Shown: positions 52,294 to 62,426 of the stretch, one piece after another
Numbering within the stretch: position 1 is the stretch's first letter
Layout: the number at the start of each line of letters is the position of its first letter
DNA from: Fastidiosipila sanguinis
GTDB taxonomy: Bacteria; Bacillota; Clostridia; Saccharofermentanales; Fastidiosipilaceae
DNA length: 64,000 nucleotides
Direction: 5' to 3'
Assembly: GCF_002998295.1 (NCBI RefSeq)
Contig: NZ_CP027226.1
Span: forward strand, 124,001 to 188,000
Made by a program: the position numbers and the translations under genes
Notes under the pieces: model-generated
Database searches by the model: none
Seen by the model: the letters and a program-made list of their open reading frames with translations, nothing else
What the model was told of the DNA's origin: nothing

Positions 52294-53808
52294 ATGCAAA
52301 AAGGCTTCGACAATGATAAATATGTTGACTTGCAAAGTAGATATATTTTGGAAAGAGTTGAGCAAAGTGAGAAGCTATATTTAGAGTTTGGTGGTAAATT
52401 ATTTGGCGATTTGCATGCTATGCGTGTTTTGCCAGGTTTCGATCCGGATGCGAAAATTAAGATTCTGCAAGAGCTGAGAGAACAAGCTGAAATTATCATA
52501 TGTATTTATGCAGGCGACATTGCTGAGAATAAAATACGTGAAGATTATGGCATAAGCTATGAAGATGAAGTTCTGAGAATGATTGATGAATTCAGATCTC
52601 GTCAATTGAGTGTAAATAGTGTTGTTGTTACTAGATATTCAGAAAATAAGGCTGTGCAAATTTTCAAGAGTCGTCTAGAACGTCGTAATATTAAAGTTTA
52701 TTTACATGAAGCCACCCAAGGATATCCTCTAGATGTAGATACTATCGTTAGTGAATCAGGCTATGGTCAAAATGAATATATTCAAACAGATAAGAAACTT
52801 GTAGTTGTGACAGCACCAGGTCCTAACTCTGGAAAATTAGGGATTTGCTTGAGTCAGCTTTATCACGAGATTGCAAGAGGGAAAAAAGCTGGATACGCTA
52901 AATTCGAGACCTTCCCTGTATGGAATTTACCATTAAAACATCCAGTAAACGTAGCTTATGAAGCAGCTACAGCTGATTTATTAGATGTAAACATGATTGA
53001 TCCATATCACCTGGAAGCCTATGGAGAGTATGCAATAAATTACAACCGTGACATTGAAGCATTTCCTCTAGTAAGAAGAATTTTGAATAAAATTTTTGAC
53101 GGTGAGTCACCATATAAATCTCCAACAGATATGGGTGTCAATCAGGTAGGTAACTGTATAATTGATGATGAAGTTGTTAAGGATGCAGCAAATCAAGAGA
53201 TTATTCGTAGGTACCTACATACTGCAAGTGCATATCGTAGAGGTACCACAGGTGAAGAGCCTTATCAAAGAACTAAACTTCTCATGGATGAAATGCAGCT
53301 GACTGAAGAGGATCGTTTAGTAGTTAAGCCAGCAAGAGACTATGCTAAGCTCCTCAAAGAAGAAAGACCAGATTTGTATCCAGAGGATAAAACACCACGA
53401 GTAACAGCCTTAGAATTACCTAATGGATTAATTGTTACAGGTAAAGGCTCCAAACAAATGAGCTCTATTTCGGCAGCGATTATTAATGCAATAAAAGTCA
53501 TGACAGGGCTGGCTGATCCAATTCACTTATTGTCACCAGTTGTTTTGGAACCGGTGCATTACTTGAAAGAAGACATTCTAGGGCAGAGAGAAAATAGCTT
53601 AAGTGCACTGGAAATTCTCATTACTTTGAGTATTTCTGCAGCTACTAATCCAATGGCACGAGAAGCTTTGGATGCTCTAAGAAATTTAAGAGGCTGCCAA
53701 GCTCATTCCACAGTTTTGTTAAACAAGAATGATGAAGAAATTTGTAGTCAATTGGGTATAGAACATACTAGTGATCCAGTATTTGGTGCAAATACTTTAT
53801 TCTATTAA
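52294..53808 (+). CDS. DUF1846 family protein
   Basis: A 504-residue member of DUF1846, a conserved cytoplasmic family of Firmicutes of unknown function. Recognised from MQKGFDNDKYVDLQS at the start, LEFGGKLFGDLHA, the P-loop-like TAPGPNSGKLGICLSQ (about 170-185), and the GCQAHSTVLL and DPVFGANTLFY end. Full length. The ribosome site AGGAGG is strong. Confidence 0.9.
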   Translation: MQKGFDNDKYVDLQSRYILERVEQSEKLYLEFGGKLFGDLHAMRVLPGFDPDAKIKILQELREQAEIIICIYAGDIAENKIREDYGISYEDEVLRMIDEFRSRQLSVNSVVVTRYSENKAVQIFKSRLERRNIKVYLHEATQGYPLDVDTIVSESGYGQNEYIQTDKKLVVVTAPGPNSGKLGICLSQLYHEIARGKKAGYAKFETFPVWNLPLKHPVNVAYEAATADLLDVNMIDPYHLEAYGEYAINYNRDIEAFPLVRRILNKIFDGESPYKSPTDMGVNQVGNCIIDDEVVKDAANQEIIRRYLHTASAYRRGTTGEEPYQRTKLLMDEMQLTEEDRLVVKPARDYAKLLKEERPDLYPEDKTPRVTALELPNGLIVTGKGSKQMSSISAAIINAIKVMTGLADPIHLLSPVVLEPVHYLKEDILGQRENSLSALEILITLSISAATNPMAREALDALRNLRGCQAHSTVLLNKNDEEICSQLGIEHTSDPVFGANTLFY

Positions 53809-53950
53809 GAATAATTAATTCTGTTAATAATAATTTGTTCTGTTGAGAATGCTTTGCTTTAATAAAAAATAATAATTAAACAATTTACTAGCCTTTGTTA
53901 GATTAGTGTTCTAAAATTAAGGGCAACAGTAAAATTAAGAGGAGTAGGAA

Positions 53951-55873
53951 ATGAAAATTACATTGCCAGACGGTTCAATCCGTGAGTATGAACAAGAAGA
54001 GATACGTGCGATAGATTTGGCATACGATATAAGCCCAGGCTTGGGAAGAGAAGCTTGTGCAGTAACTATTAATGGTGTCGATAAGGACATTCGTACTGTT
54101 ATTAATGAGGACAGTGAAGTTACTATCCATAAGTTTGACTCCAAACAAGGTAAGGAAGCTTTTTGGCATACAACTGCACACGTAATGGCTCAAGCTATTA
54201 AGAGAATTTATCCAGAGACTAAGATTTCTATTGGACCACCAATTGAGAATGGTTTCTACTATGACTTGGATAGAGAAGGTGGTTTCGGTGATACAGAGAT
54301 AGAGAAGATCGAAGCTGAGATGAAAAATATCATCAAGGAAGGTTTCGAACTTGACTACTTCGAATTAAGCCGTGAAGAAGCTCTCAAATTAATGGAAGAG
54401 CGTGAAGAGCCATACAAGATAGAGCTCATTAATGATATTCCTGAAGGTGATACTATCAGTTTCTACAAACAAGGTGAGTTTGTTGACCTTTGTCATGGAC
54501 CACACATCATGACAGTTAAACCAATCAAGGCTTTCAAATTAACTAGCGTTGCTGGTGCATACTGGCGTGGTAATGAGAATAATAAGATGCTTACTCGTAT
54601 TTATGGTATTTCTTTCCCTAAGAAATCACGATTGGATGAGTATCTAGAGATGTTAGAAGAAGCTAAGCGTCGTGACCATAGAAAAATTGGTAAAGAACTT
54701 GGCTTATTCATGTTCCTGGAAGAAAGTCCAGGAATGCCATTCTACTTACCAAATGGTACAATTTTGAGAAATCAACTAATTGAATATATTCGTGGATTGT
54801 TAGTGAAAAATAATTATCATGAAATTATTACTCCAATATTCATGAATAGAGCATTGTGGGAGAGATCTGGTCACTGGGATAAATATCAAGACAAGATGTT
54901 TATCAGTGAGGCAGATGATGATATCTACGCAATTAAACCAATGAACTGCCCAGGTTGTGTACTAGTTTATAACTCACAACCACATTCATATAGAGATTTA
55001 CCATTACGTATTTCTGAATTTGGTTTGGATCATAGGTTCGAGCAATCAGGAGAATTGCACGGTTTGATGAGAGTTAGAGAATTTACTCAAGATGATGCTC
55101 ACATTTTCTTGACATTAGATCAGATCAAAGATGAGATCAAGAATCTTGTTGCTTTAGTTGATGAAGTTTATAGCAAATTTGGATTTACCTATCACATTGA
55201 GCTATCTACACGTCCGGAGAACTCTATTGGTTCTGAGGAAGAGTGGAATAGTGCAGAGGCTGCATTACAAGAAGCTTGTGATGAGCTCGAATTAAACTAT
55301 GTAATTAATCCAGGAGATGGTGCTTTCTACGGTCCTAAACTAGACTTCCATTTAAGAGACTCCCTAAATCGTACCTGGCAATGTGGTACTGTTCAGCTAG
55401 ATTTCCAATTGCCACAACGATTCGAAGTTGAATATGTAGGTAGTGATGGTGAGAAACATAGACCAGTTATGATTCACCGTGCAATCTTAGGGTCTTTCGA
55501 GAGATTCATCGGAACTATTACCGAGCACTTCGCAGGTAAGTTCCCAACCTGGCTAGCTCCACAACAAGTTAGAATTTTGCCAATTACAGATAGACATAAT
55601 GAATATGGTAATAAGCTCAAGAGTGAACTTGAAGATTGTGGTGTAAGAGTACATCTAGACGATAGAAATGAGAAAGTCGGTTACAAGATCCGTGAAGCCC
55701 AAGCTGATAAGGTCCCATACATGTTAATTATTGGTGATCAAGAGCAAGAATCCGGAACAGTTTCACTAAGACTTCGTGACCATACTGCCAATGAGACCTT
55801 AGAATTTAATGACTTTAAAGATAAACTCGTAGAAGAAATCAAGAACAAAACTATGGATTCATCTTTCTTATAA
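53951..55873 (+). CDS. thrS: Threonyl-tRNA synthetase
   Basis: A 640-residue class II synthetase with all parts: N-terminal TGS domain (MKITLPDGSIREYE), editing domain (HTTAHVMAQAIKR and DLCHGPHI), zinc ligands in MNCPGC, motif 2 LRISEFGLDHRFEQSGELHG-type residues (LRISEFGLDHRFE), and motif 3 HRAILGSFERFIG, then the anticodon domain. GAGGAG precedes the ATG. No T-box leader was recognised in 142 bases upstream. Confidence 0.96.
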   Translation: MKITLPDGSIREYEQEEIRAIDLAYDISPGLGREACAVTINGVDKDIRTVINEDSEVTIHKFDSKQGKEAFWHTTAHVMAQAIKRIYPETKISIGPPIENGFYYDLDREGGFGDTEIEKIEAEMKNIIKEGFELDYFELSREEALKLMEEREEPYKIELINDIPEGDTISFYKQGEFVDLCHGPHIMTVKPIKAFKLTSVAGAYWRGNENNKMLTRIYGISFPKKSRLDEYLEMLEEAKRRDHRKIGKELGLFMFLEESPGMPFYLPNGTILRNQLIEYIRGLLVKNNYHEIITPIFMNRALWERSGHWDKYQDKMFISEADDDIYAIKPMNCPGCVLVYNSQPHSYRDLPLRISEFGLDHRFEQSGELHGLMRVREFTQDDAHIFLTLDQIKDEIKNLVALVDEVYSKFGFTYHIELSTRPENSIGSEEEWNSAEAALQEACDELELNYVINPGDGAFYGPKLDFHLRDSLNRTWQCGTVQLDFQLPQRFEVEYVGSDGEKHRPVMIHRAILGSFERFIGTITEHFAGKFPTWLAPQQVRILPITDRHNEYGNKLKSELEDCGVRVHLDDRNEKVGYKIREAQADKVPYMLIIGDQEQESGTVSLRLRDHTANETLEFNDFKDKLVEEIKNKTMDSSFL

Positions 55874-55913
55874 TTTTAGGAAAGTTTGAGTTTGCAGCAC
55901 GAGAGTATGACTT

Positions 55914-58169
55914 ATGACGAGCAATAACTATACTGAAACAGTTTTGAAACCTTTAGAAATCTGGTACGGACATCCTGTCCGTCCAGGTTTTTATGATAAA
56001 AATGGTGCCCATGCTGTGAATGCTAACTCTGTGAGTTTTACTATACACTCTGAATTAGCAACAGAAATTAATTTGCTCTTGTTTGAAAAAGGTGCAAGTG
56101 AGCCTTTTTCAGTTATACCTTATCCAAAACGCTACAAAGTTGGAGATGTCTACTCAATGACAGTCTTTGACTTAGATATCGAAAATTTAGAGTATTGCTT
56201 CAGTATTGATGGACCTTGGAATCCGGAAGAAGGATTGATTTTTGATCGTGAAAAAACAGTAGTCGATCAATATGCAAGGCGAATCGAGGTATATAGTCAA
56301 GAAGATAATAAATATCCGTATCGAGCAAAAGTCATGCTAGATGATTTCGATTGGGGGGATTCACTTTCGCCAGAAATCCCTAATAACGAGATGATTATTT
56401 ATGAAATGCATGTGCGTGGCTTTACCAAGAATCCTAATTCTAACGTCCGTCATCCAGGAACTTTTTCGGGTTTGATTGAGAAAATTCCATATCTCAAATC
56501 TCTGGGTGTAAATGTGGTTGAGCTTATGCCAATTTTTCAGTTCGATACGCATGCTGAGAATAGAACCCATAATGGACAAGATTTGAAAGATTACTGGGGC
56601 TATAATCCTATGGCTTTCTTTGCTGTGAATCCAGCTTATGACTCTCGGGAATACGGCATTATTGAAGGTTATGAATTTAAATCTCTGGTCAAAGCTTTGC
56701 ACGACAATGGTATGCAAGTTTTCCTTGATGTTGTCTTTAACCATACGACCGAAGGTAATGAGCAAGGGCCTTATATAAGTTTCAAGGGGATAGATAACCA
56801 AACGTATTACATGCTTACTCCAGAAGGGCATTATTATAACTTTTCTGGTTGTGGTAATACCTTGAACTGTAATAACCCTATAGTTAGACAAATGATTTTG
56901 GAATGTTTAAGGTACTGGGTAGTTAATTACAGAATTGATGGTTTTCGTTTTGATCTGGCTTCAATTTTGGGTAGAGATAAAGAGGGTACACCTTTGAGTA
57001 ACCCACCATTGCTTGAATCTTTAGCTTATGATCCTATCCTCAAAAATGTTGAACTAATAGCAGAAGCGTGGGATGCAGGCGGATTGTACCAGGTAGGATC
57101 TTTCCCAGCCTACTCTAGATGGGGAGAATTGAATGGTCGCTACAGAGATACAATGAGACAATTTCTCAAGGGAGATAATGGCAAAGTTTGGGAAGCAGCT
57201 CAGTGCTTAACTGGATCAAGAGATCTTTATCCGGTAGAGAGCAGGGGTAAATATGCTTCTGTAAACTTTATTACCTGTCATGATGGATTTACGCTCAAAG
57301 ATTTATATTCCTATAACGATAAACACAATGAAGATAATGGCTGGAACAACACTGACGGCGATAGTAATAATAATAGCTGGAACTGTGGTGTTGAAGGTGA
57401 GACAGATAACGAAGAAATTAATTTCTTGCGCAAGAAACTGATGCTTAATGCATGTGTTTGTTTACTGGGCTCAACTGGTATTCCAATGATAAATGCAGGT
57501 GATGAATTCGCAAGAACGCAATTTGGAAATAACAACCCTTATTGCCAGGATAATGAGATTTCTTGGATTGATTGGAGTTTATTGGAGAAAAACAAGGAAA
57601 TTTTTAGCTTCTGGAAGAATATGATAGCTTTCCGAAAACAGCATCCTGTGTTGAGAGCAAATGCTGAAGCAGCAAGATGCGGTTTGCCTGAGACGAGTTT
57701 CCATGGTGAAAAACAATGGTACATGGACACAGATTATGATTCTCACTATTTAGGTATTATGTATGCTGGTCGTGCAGAAAATAATCGAAATGATGAAGTT
57801 ATTTATCTTGCCATTAATACAGGTTGGGAGAATAAGACCATAGAACTCCCAAGCTTGCCTAATGGTGAATATTGGTATGAAGTTATAAATACGGATAACC
57901 CTCTCGGAGAAGAGTTTTCTCCTGATATTGAAGAGAGTAGTGTGCTCTATGACTATTTATCTGTAAAAGCTAGATCAGTGGTTGTTTTGATAGCATATCC
58001 TCTGGACTCACCAGAGGCCGCCGAAGAGGCAAAAGCTGAAATGGCAAGCAAATTCCATAAACGCCAAAAAGCTAAATCTAAACTCTATAATTATTATTTA
58101 CAAGATAATATAGAGAGCGGAAAGCAAACAGCTTGGGGAGTGCCACCAGAGCAGATGCAAGAGATTTAG
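55914..58169 (+). CDS. glgX: Glycogen-debranching/isoamylase-type GH13 enzyme
   Basis: A 751-residue GH13 protein. An N-terminal CBM48-like domain (about 20-130) precedes the barrel. Family regions: region I DVVFNHT, region II GFRFDLASI (Asp nucleophile), region III ELIAEAWDAGG (Glu acid), region IV FITCHDGFT (Asp). The arrangement with CHDGFTLKDL fits GlgX/TreX/isoamylases cutting alpha-1,6 branches. The last 50 residues are a Lys/Ala-rich extension. ATG is 41 bases after thrS; its ribosome site is poor. Confidence 0.9.
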   Translation: MTSNNYTETVLKPLEIWYGHPVRPGFYDKNGAHAVNANSVSFTIHSELATEINLLLFEKGASEPFSVIPYPKRYKVGDVYSMTVFDLDIENLEYCFSIDGPWNPEEGLIFDREKTVVDQYARRIEVYSQEDNKYPYRAKVMLDDFDWGDSLSPEIPNNEMIIYEMHVRGFTKNPNSNVRHPGTFSGLIEKIPYLKSLGVNVVELMPIFQFDTHAENRTHNGQDLKDYWGYNPMAFFAVNPAYDSREYGIIEGYEFKSLVKALHDNGMQVFLDVVFNHTTEGNEQGPYISFKGIDNQTYYMLTPEGHYYNFSGCGNTLNCNNPIVRQMILECLRYWVVNYRIDGFRFDLASILGRDKEGTPLSNPPLLESLAYDPILKNVELIAEAWDAGGLYQVGSFPAYSRWGELNGRYRDTMRQFLKGDNGKVWEAAQCLTGSRDLYPVESRGKYASVNFITCHDGFTLKDLYSYNDKHNEDNGWNNTDGDSNNNSWNCGVEGETDNEEINFLRKKLMLNACVCLLGSTGIPMINAGDEFARTQFGNNNPYCQDNEISWIDWSLLEKNKEIFSFWKNMIAFRKQHPVLRANAEAARCGLPETSFHGEKQWYMDTDYDSHYLGIMYAGRAENNRNDEVIYLAINTGWENKTIELPSLPNGEYWYEVINTDNPLGEEFSPDIEESSVLYDYLSVKARSVVVLIAYPLDSPEAAEEAKAEMASKFHKRQKAKSKLYNYYLQDNIESGKQTAWGVPPEQMQEI

Positions 58170-58223
58170 ATTCTAGATTTATATAAATGATATAAAAAAT
58201 AATAATTGAAAGAGATAAAAACA

Positions 58224-59276
58224 ATGGGAAAAACGCTACATTTTTTGAATGATTACGAAAGCCTAGGTCATGAAAATGTCCTGCAAAAACTCCAAGAACG
58301 TTGGAGTGAATATTATCGTGGTTACGGATTCGATACAGTAAGTGAGAAGGTCAGAGAACAAATTAGAAAGTTCACCAACCGTCCTCAGGCAAGTACCTAT
58401 TTTGTTGCAGGTGGTACTTTAACTAATTTACTAGCCTGCTCAGCGTTTCTCAGACCTTTTGAGTCAATAATTGCCACAGATACAGCACATATATCTAATA
58501 TGGAAGCAGGTGCTATAGAAGCAACAGGGCATAGAATTATTAATGGTTCCAATGTAAATGGAAAACTCACTCCTGCTACTATAGAGAAAATTGTTAAAGA
58601 GAATCAAGCTGAGACCAAGACTGTACCACGTTTAGTTTTTCTCGCAAATTCTAGTGAAACTGGAACCGTTTATACAGAAGCTGAGATTGCAGCAATCTCT
58701 AAAGTATGTAAACAGTATGATTTATTTTTATTCATGGATGGAGCCAGATTAGGTTTCGCTATGGCAAGTGATAAGCAAGATTTAAGCCTAGAGAGCATTG
58801 CTAAGTATTGTGATGTGTTTTACATTGGTGGGACTAAGAATGGTGCCATTTATGGAGAAGCTTTAGTAATAACTGATCCGGAATTGGATAGGAACTTTAT
58901 TCATGCACAAAAAAACAGAGGCGCTCTTTTGGCAAAAACTTATGCAGTCGCTATGCAGTTTGAGGCGTTGTTTGCAGATGAGAACTTAAATGAAGTCCAA
59001 GATTTCTCCGAGACCTTGTATATGAAAAATGCTATACATGCGAATAAAATGGGAAGACTACTTGCAGAGGCTTTTGTCGAGGCTGGCTATGAATTGGCAT
59101 ATCCAACAGAGAGTAATCAGGTCTTTGTTTACTTGCCATTGAGTTTGTGTGAAGAATTGTCCGATAAAGTAAGTTTCGAGATCTCCGAGAAGCTAGAAAA
59201 TAAGGCTAGATGTAGATTTGTAACTACATATAGAAATACTGAAGCAGATATAGAAGAGCTGGCTAAGTTGATTTAG
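58224..59276 (+). CDS. Threonine aldolase (beta-eliminating lyase family)
   Basis: A 350-residue PLP enzyme. The lysine that binds PLP is in YIGGTKNGA, the Asp in FMDGARLGFAM, with AGGTLTNLLA at the phosphate end and TDTAHISNMEAGA. These fit low-specificity L-threonine aldolases, which split threonine to glycine and acetaldehyde. ATG at 58224 is preferred to an in-frame TTG at 58206. Confidence 0.87.
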   Translation: MGKTLHFLNDYESLGHENVLQKLQERWSEYYRGYGFDTVSEKVREQIRKFTNRPQASTYFVAGGTLTNLLACSAFLRPFESIIATDTAHISNMEAGAIEATGHRIINGSNVNGKLTPATIEKIVKENQAETKTVPRLVFLANSSETGTVYTEAEIAAISKVCKQYDLFLFMDGARLGFAMASDKQDLSLESIAKYCDVFYIGGTKNGAIYGEALVITDPELDRNFIHAQKNRGALLAKTYAVAMQFEALFADENLNEVQDFSETLYMKNAIHANKMGRLLAEAFVEAGYELAYPTESNQVFVYLPLSLCEELSDKVSFEISEKLENKARCRFVTTYRNTEADIEELAKLI

Positions 59277-59328
59277 GTTTGCTTAAGGTTCGTTCGAGAA
59301 TCACGTATAGAGGGAGTAGGATTTATTT

Positions 59329-60423
59329 ATGAGTTTATTGTTGATGCTAGAAAAAATACTTAACATTGAAAATATGAAGCTAGTTCTTTTGATTGAAACA
59401 GCTTTGATTCTATTTGTGTTATTAATTTTGTTTTTGTTAAAAGGCAAGCTAGCTCATTTGGTGATAAATACTTTCTCTAAATTTATTAAAAATGAATATA
59501 GACCTGATCTTTATAAAATCAAGGCAGACATAGAACATCCTGTGTCCTGGATAATATTTTCAGTAATAGTTTTATTCCTTATTCCAGTAATACCTAATTT
59601 GCCTGCTAGTGTAGCTATATTTTTTAGCAATGTATTAAAATCTATAATGTTTATTGCGATAGCTCATACATTATTGGATGTTCTAGACCTAATTATTAAT
59701 AGAGTAATTAAGAAAGATATTGAGAAACATGTTGATTCTTATAGAGGTGACAACAGAACAGCCTTGCAATATTTAGGCGTTATTATCAAGACTGTGATAA
59801 TAATTTTCGTAGCTTTCTCAGTGGCTGAATTGTGGATGGATAATGTTCAAAGTCTGTTAGCAGGACTTGGTATAGGTGGTATAGCTTTGGCCTTGGCTGC
59901 CCAAGATACTGCGTCTAACTTAGTAGCAGGTTTGGCAATAATGTTGGATAAACCATTCGATGTAGGGGACTGGGTTGAGACTGATGCAGGGTCAGCTTTT
60001 GTCGCAGGTAGTGTAGAGCATATAGGCTTACGTTCATGTAGAGTTAGAGCTGATGATGGTACACTTTTGACTGTCCCAAATTCAGTAATGGGTGGCAACG
60101 TAATTGTTAATGGTACCAAGAGAAGCCAACGCTTGAGTAGTATGCAGATTCCAATAAGTATTAGTACTAGTGCAGATAAATTAGAGCAATTTAGAAATGA
60201 GCTGACAGAGATCTTAGAAAAAGACGAACATGTTGTAGGTGATATTAAACTTAATTTAGTAGACTTCGCCCCAGGCGCTTATATATACCATTTGAGATAT
60301 ACCACGAGTTCCGACTATACCCAGCATCTAATTGCTAAGAATAGTGTTAATACAAAGATCGTTAAATTATTGGCAGACTTAGATATTGGGATAAGTAATA
60401 ACGTGGTGTACAAAATAAAGTAG
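59329..60423 (+). CDS. MscS-family mechanosensitive channel
   Basis: A 364-residue channel with about five membrane segments. The pore helix GLGIGGIALALAAQDTASNLVAG (about 180-200; quoted by GLGIGGIALALAAQ) keeps the Gly/Ala packing pattern of MscS. The beta domain follows (KPFDVGDWVE, VEHIGLRSCRVRADDGTLLTVPNS in landmarks EHIGLRS and TVPNS) and a C-terminal alpha/beta domain. It releases solutes at hypo-osmotic shock. It has AGGGAGTAGG before the ATG and a paralogue 67 bases downstream. Confidence 0.9.
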   Translation: MSLLLMLEKILNIENMKLVLLIETALILFVLLILFLLKGKLAHLVINTFSKFIKNEYRPDLYKIKADIEHPVSWIIFSVIVLFLIPVIPNLPASVAIFFSNVLKSIMFIAIAHTLLDVLDLIINRVIKKDIEKHVDSYRGDNRTALQYLGVIIKTVIIIFVAFSVAELWMDNVQSLLAGLGIGGIALALAAQDTASNLVAGLAIMLDKPFDVGDWVETDAGSAFVAGSVEHIGLRSCRVRADDGTLLTVPNSVMGGNVIVNGTKRSQRLSSMQIPISISTSADKLEQFRNELTEILEKDEHVVGDIKLNLVDFAPGAYIYHLRYTTSSDYTQHLIAKNSVNTKIVKLLADLDIGISNNVVYKIK

Positions 60424-60490
60424 CTTTATTTTTTATTCGGATGGTTTAGGCTGGCAGAGTGGAATAATTAAGATGGAGTGATAGTTACTA

Positions 60491-61600
60491 ATGGTGGTTA
60501 AATTAGCGCTAGAAAACATCCTAAATACAGAAAATATTAAAGTGTTTTATCTGTTAGAGATAGTATTAATTTTAGTATTAATTTTTGTTTTGTGTTTAGC
60601 AAAAAATAGACTAGCTCGCTTGGCTGTAGATATTATTTTTAAAGTTTTCAAAAGTGAAAGTGATTATAAGTTAGAGGTTAAAGAAGCTAAAGCAAATCTA
60701 GAGCGTCCAGTTTCTTGGATGATTTTTTCAGGAGTAACTTTGCTACTTATCCCATTATCATCCGTCCTGTCTGCTAATATGTACATCTATAATTTTTTTA
60801 TGAAGCTGTTTCAGACAATTTTTATTATAGCTAGAACTTATGTAGTAATTATTTTGCTGGATTTGTTTATTAGGATTATTAATGAGAAGAGAAAAAATAA
60901 AAACAGTTACCAAGATTATGTCGAGACGGCGGGGAAAACTCCTCTGTTTTACCTAGGAGTCATAATCAAAGCTGTCTTAATAATTCTGGCAGGACTAGAA
61001 GTGTTTAAGCTTTGGTCAGATAGTAAGGGAAATATATTAGCTGGGATAGTTATAAGTATAATTGTTGCAGTTTTAGTGCTACGAGATGCTGTAGCCAATT
61101 TAATAGCAGGGTTGACAATATTATTGCAGAAGCCTTTTGATATGGGTGATTGGATTGAGACCAATGCTAAATCAGGTTTTGTGGCAGGTCGTGTGGAAAA
61201 TATAGGTTTATTATCCTCTAACGTTAGAAGTGATGACGGCACAATCAAGAAATTACCAAACTCAGAGATTGTTAATAACTTTAATGTAAGTAATGATAGA
61301 GAAGAACGCTCAAGTGTTATAAAAGTACCAATAAGTATTAATACCAGTTCAGATAAAATGGAAGAGTTTAAACTTGGAGTAACTGAAATTTTGGGAAGAG
61401 AAGAATATGTATTGAGGAATATTAAAATATCTTCCATGAATTTCAATGATCTTGCCTACATTTATGACATTAGATTCACGACCAATTTAGATTACGAAAA
61501 GCACATTCTACTTAAGAAAAATATAAATACAAAGATAGATAAATTATTGAAAGATTTAGAAATTGAAACAAGTAAAAACACTATGTACAAATTAAATTAA
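60491..61600 (+). CDS. MscS-like protein, diverged tandem paralogue
   Basis: A 369-residue protein clearly related to the preceding channel (KPFDMGDWIE, VENIGLLSSNVRSDDGTI in short landmarks, FNVSNDREERS). But the pore helix reads GIVISIIVAVLVLRDAVANLIAG: the Gly/Ala steps are replaced by bulky Ile/Val/Leu and QD becomes RD. It may gate differently, join the paralogue in mixed channels or be decaying. No frameshift is present. Confidence 0.85.
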   Translation: MVVKLALENILNTENIKVFYLLEIVLILVLIFVLCLAKNRLARLAVDIIFKVFKSESDYKLEVKEAKANLERPVSWMIFSGVTLLLIPLSSVLSANMYIYNFFMKLFQTIFIIARTYVVIILLDLFIRIINEKRKNKNSYQDYVETAGKTPLFYLGVIIKAVLIILAGLEVFKLWSDSKGNILAGIVISIIVAVLVLRDAVANLIAGLTILLQKPFDMGDWIETNAKSGFVAGRVENIGLLSSNVRSDDGTIKKLPNSEIVNNFNVSNDREERSSVIKVPISINTSSDKMEEFKLGVTEILGREEYVLRNIKISSMNFNDLAYIYDIRFTTNLDYEKHILLKKNINTKIDKLLKDLEIETSKNTMYKLN

Positions 61601-61669
61601 AGATATACATTACAATGTATTTGAATAAGTAAAAATAAAAAAGATAAAAATAATAAAAGGAGATACAAA

Positions 61670-62323
61670 ATGAGTAATACAGATAATAAGACTACGATTT
61701 ATCTAATCCGTCATGGAGTTACTGATTTTAATCAGGCAAGGAAATTTCAAGGAAGTAGTGATATACCTCTAAATGAAGCTGGAAGAGCGCAAGCGGCTAA
61801 ACTAAGCAAAAGAATTCTAGAATCTGGAATTAAGGTAGATAAGGTTTATGTAAGTAAGTTGATTAGAACTAGACAAACTATTCAACCATTGCTAGATGAG
61901 CTGGGTATAGATGCTGAAGAAATCGATGGTATTGAAGAAATTAATGCAGGTGATATGGAAGGTGTAGAGTTTAATGCACTAGTAGAACAATATCCTGAAG
62001 TTATGAAAAAATATAATGAATCTCCATATGAAGTTGATATGCCAACAGGTGAATCAGGTGCGGAGGTATATAAGAGAGGATCTGAAGCATTTGAGAAAAT
62101 TGTCAAGGAACACCCAGGAAAAACTGTTTTAGTTATAAGTCATGGATTCTTGATCCAATTATTGCTCGGTTATATCAAGGGAACACCTACTTCTGAGATT
62201 GGTTACAACGTCCACAGAAATACTGCTGTTACAAAAATTGAAATTGATAGCAATGGTAATAAAGAAGTTGTCTACGAAGGTGATGATTCTCACTTGGACT
62301 TAGAGAGTAGAACTGGTTTATAG
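61670..62323 (+). CDS. Histidine phosphatase (phosphoglycerate mutase-like) protein
   Basis: A 217-residue histidine-phosphatase fold: LIRHGVTDFN near the N-terminus (catalytic His and RHG), SSDIPLNEAGRAQA, SKLIRTRQT, the acid EEINAGDMEG region, and VISHGF with the second His. Such enzymes act as broad phosphatases, for example cobalamin- or sugar-phosphate-type. AAAGGAG precedes the ATG. A perfect palindrome ends it. Confidence 0.88.
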   Translation: MSNTDNKTTIYLIRHGVTDFNQARKFQGSSDIPLNEAGRAQAAKLSKRILESGIKVDKVYVSKLIRTRQTIQPLLDELGIDAEEIDGIEEINAGDMEGVEFNALVEQYPEVMKKYNESPYEVDMPTGESGAEVYKRGSEAFEKIVKEHPGKTVLVISHGFLIQLLLGYIKGTPTSEIGYNVHRNTAVTKIEIDSNGNKEVVYEGDDSHLDLESRTGL

Positions 62324-62359
62324 AATAAAGTAATAGAACAGGTTTCAGCGTATAAAAAT

Positions 62360-62383
62360 GGGTCTAGAAAATTTTCTAGACCC
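62360..62383. terminator. Bidirectional terminator palindrome
   Basis: A 24-base perfect palindrome, GGGTCTAGAAAA and its complement TTTTCTAGACCC, lies between convergent genes, followed by TTTGTTATATTTTT on the plus strand. Confidence 0.8.
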
Positions 62384-62426
62384 TTTGTTATATTTTTAGA
62401 TTTTAGATTATAGATTTTTGATTTTA

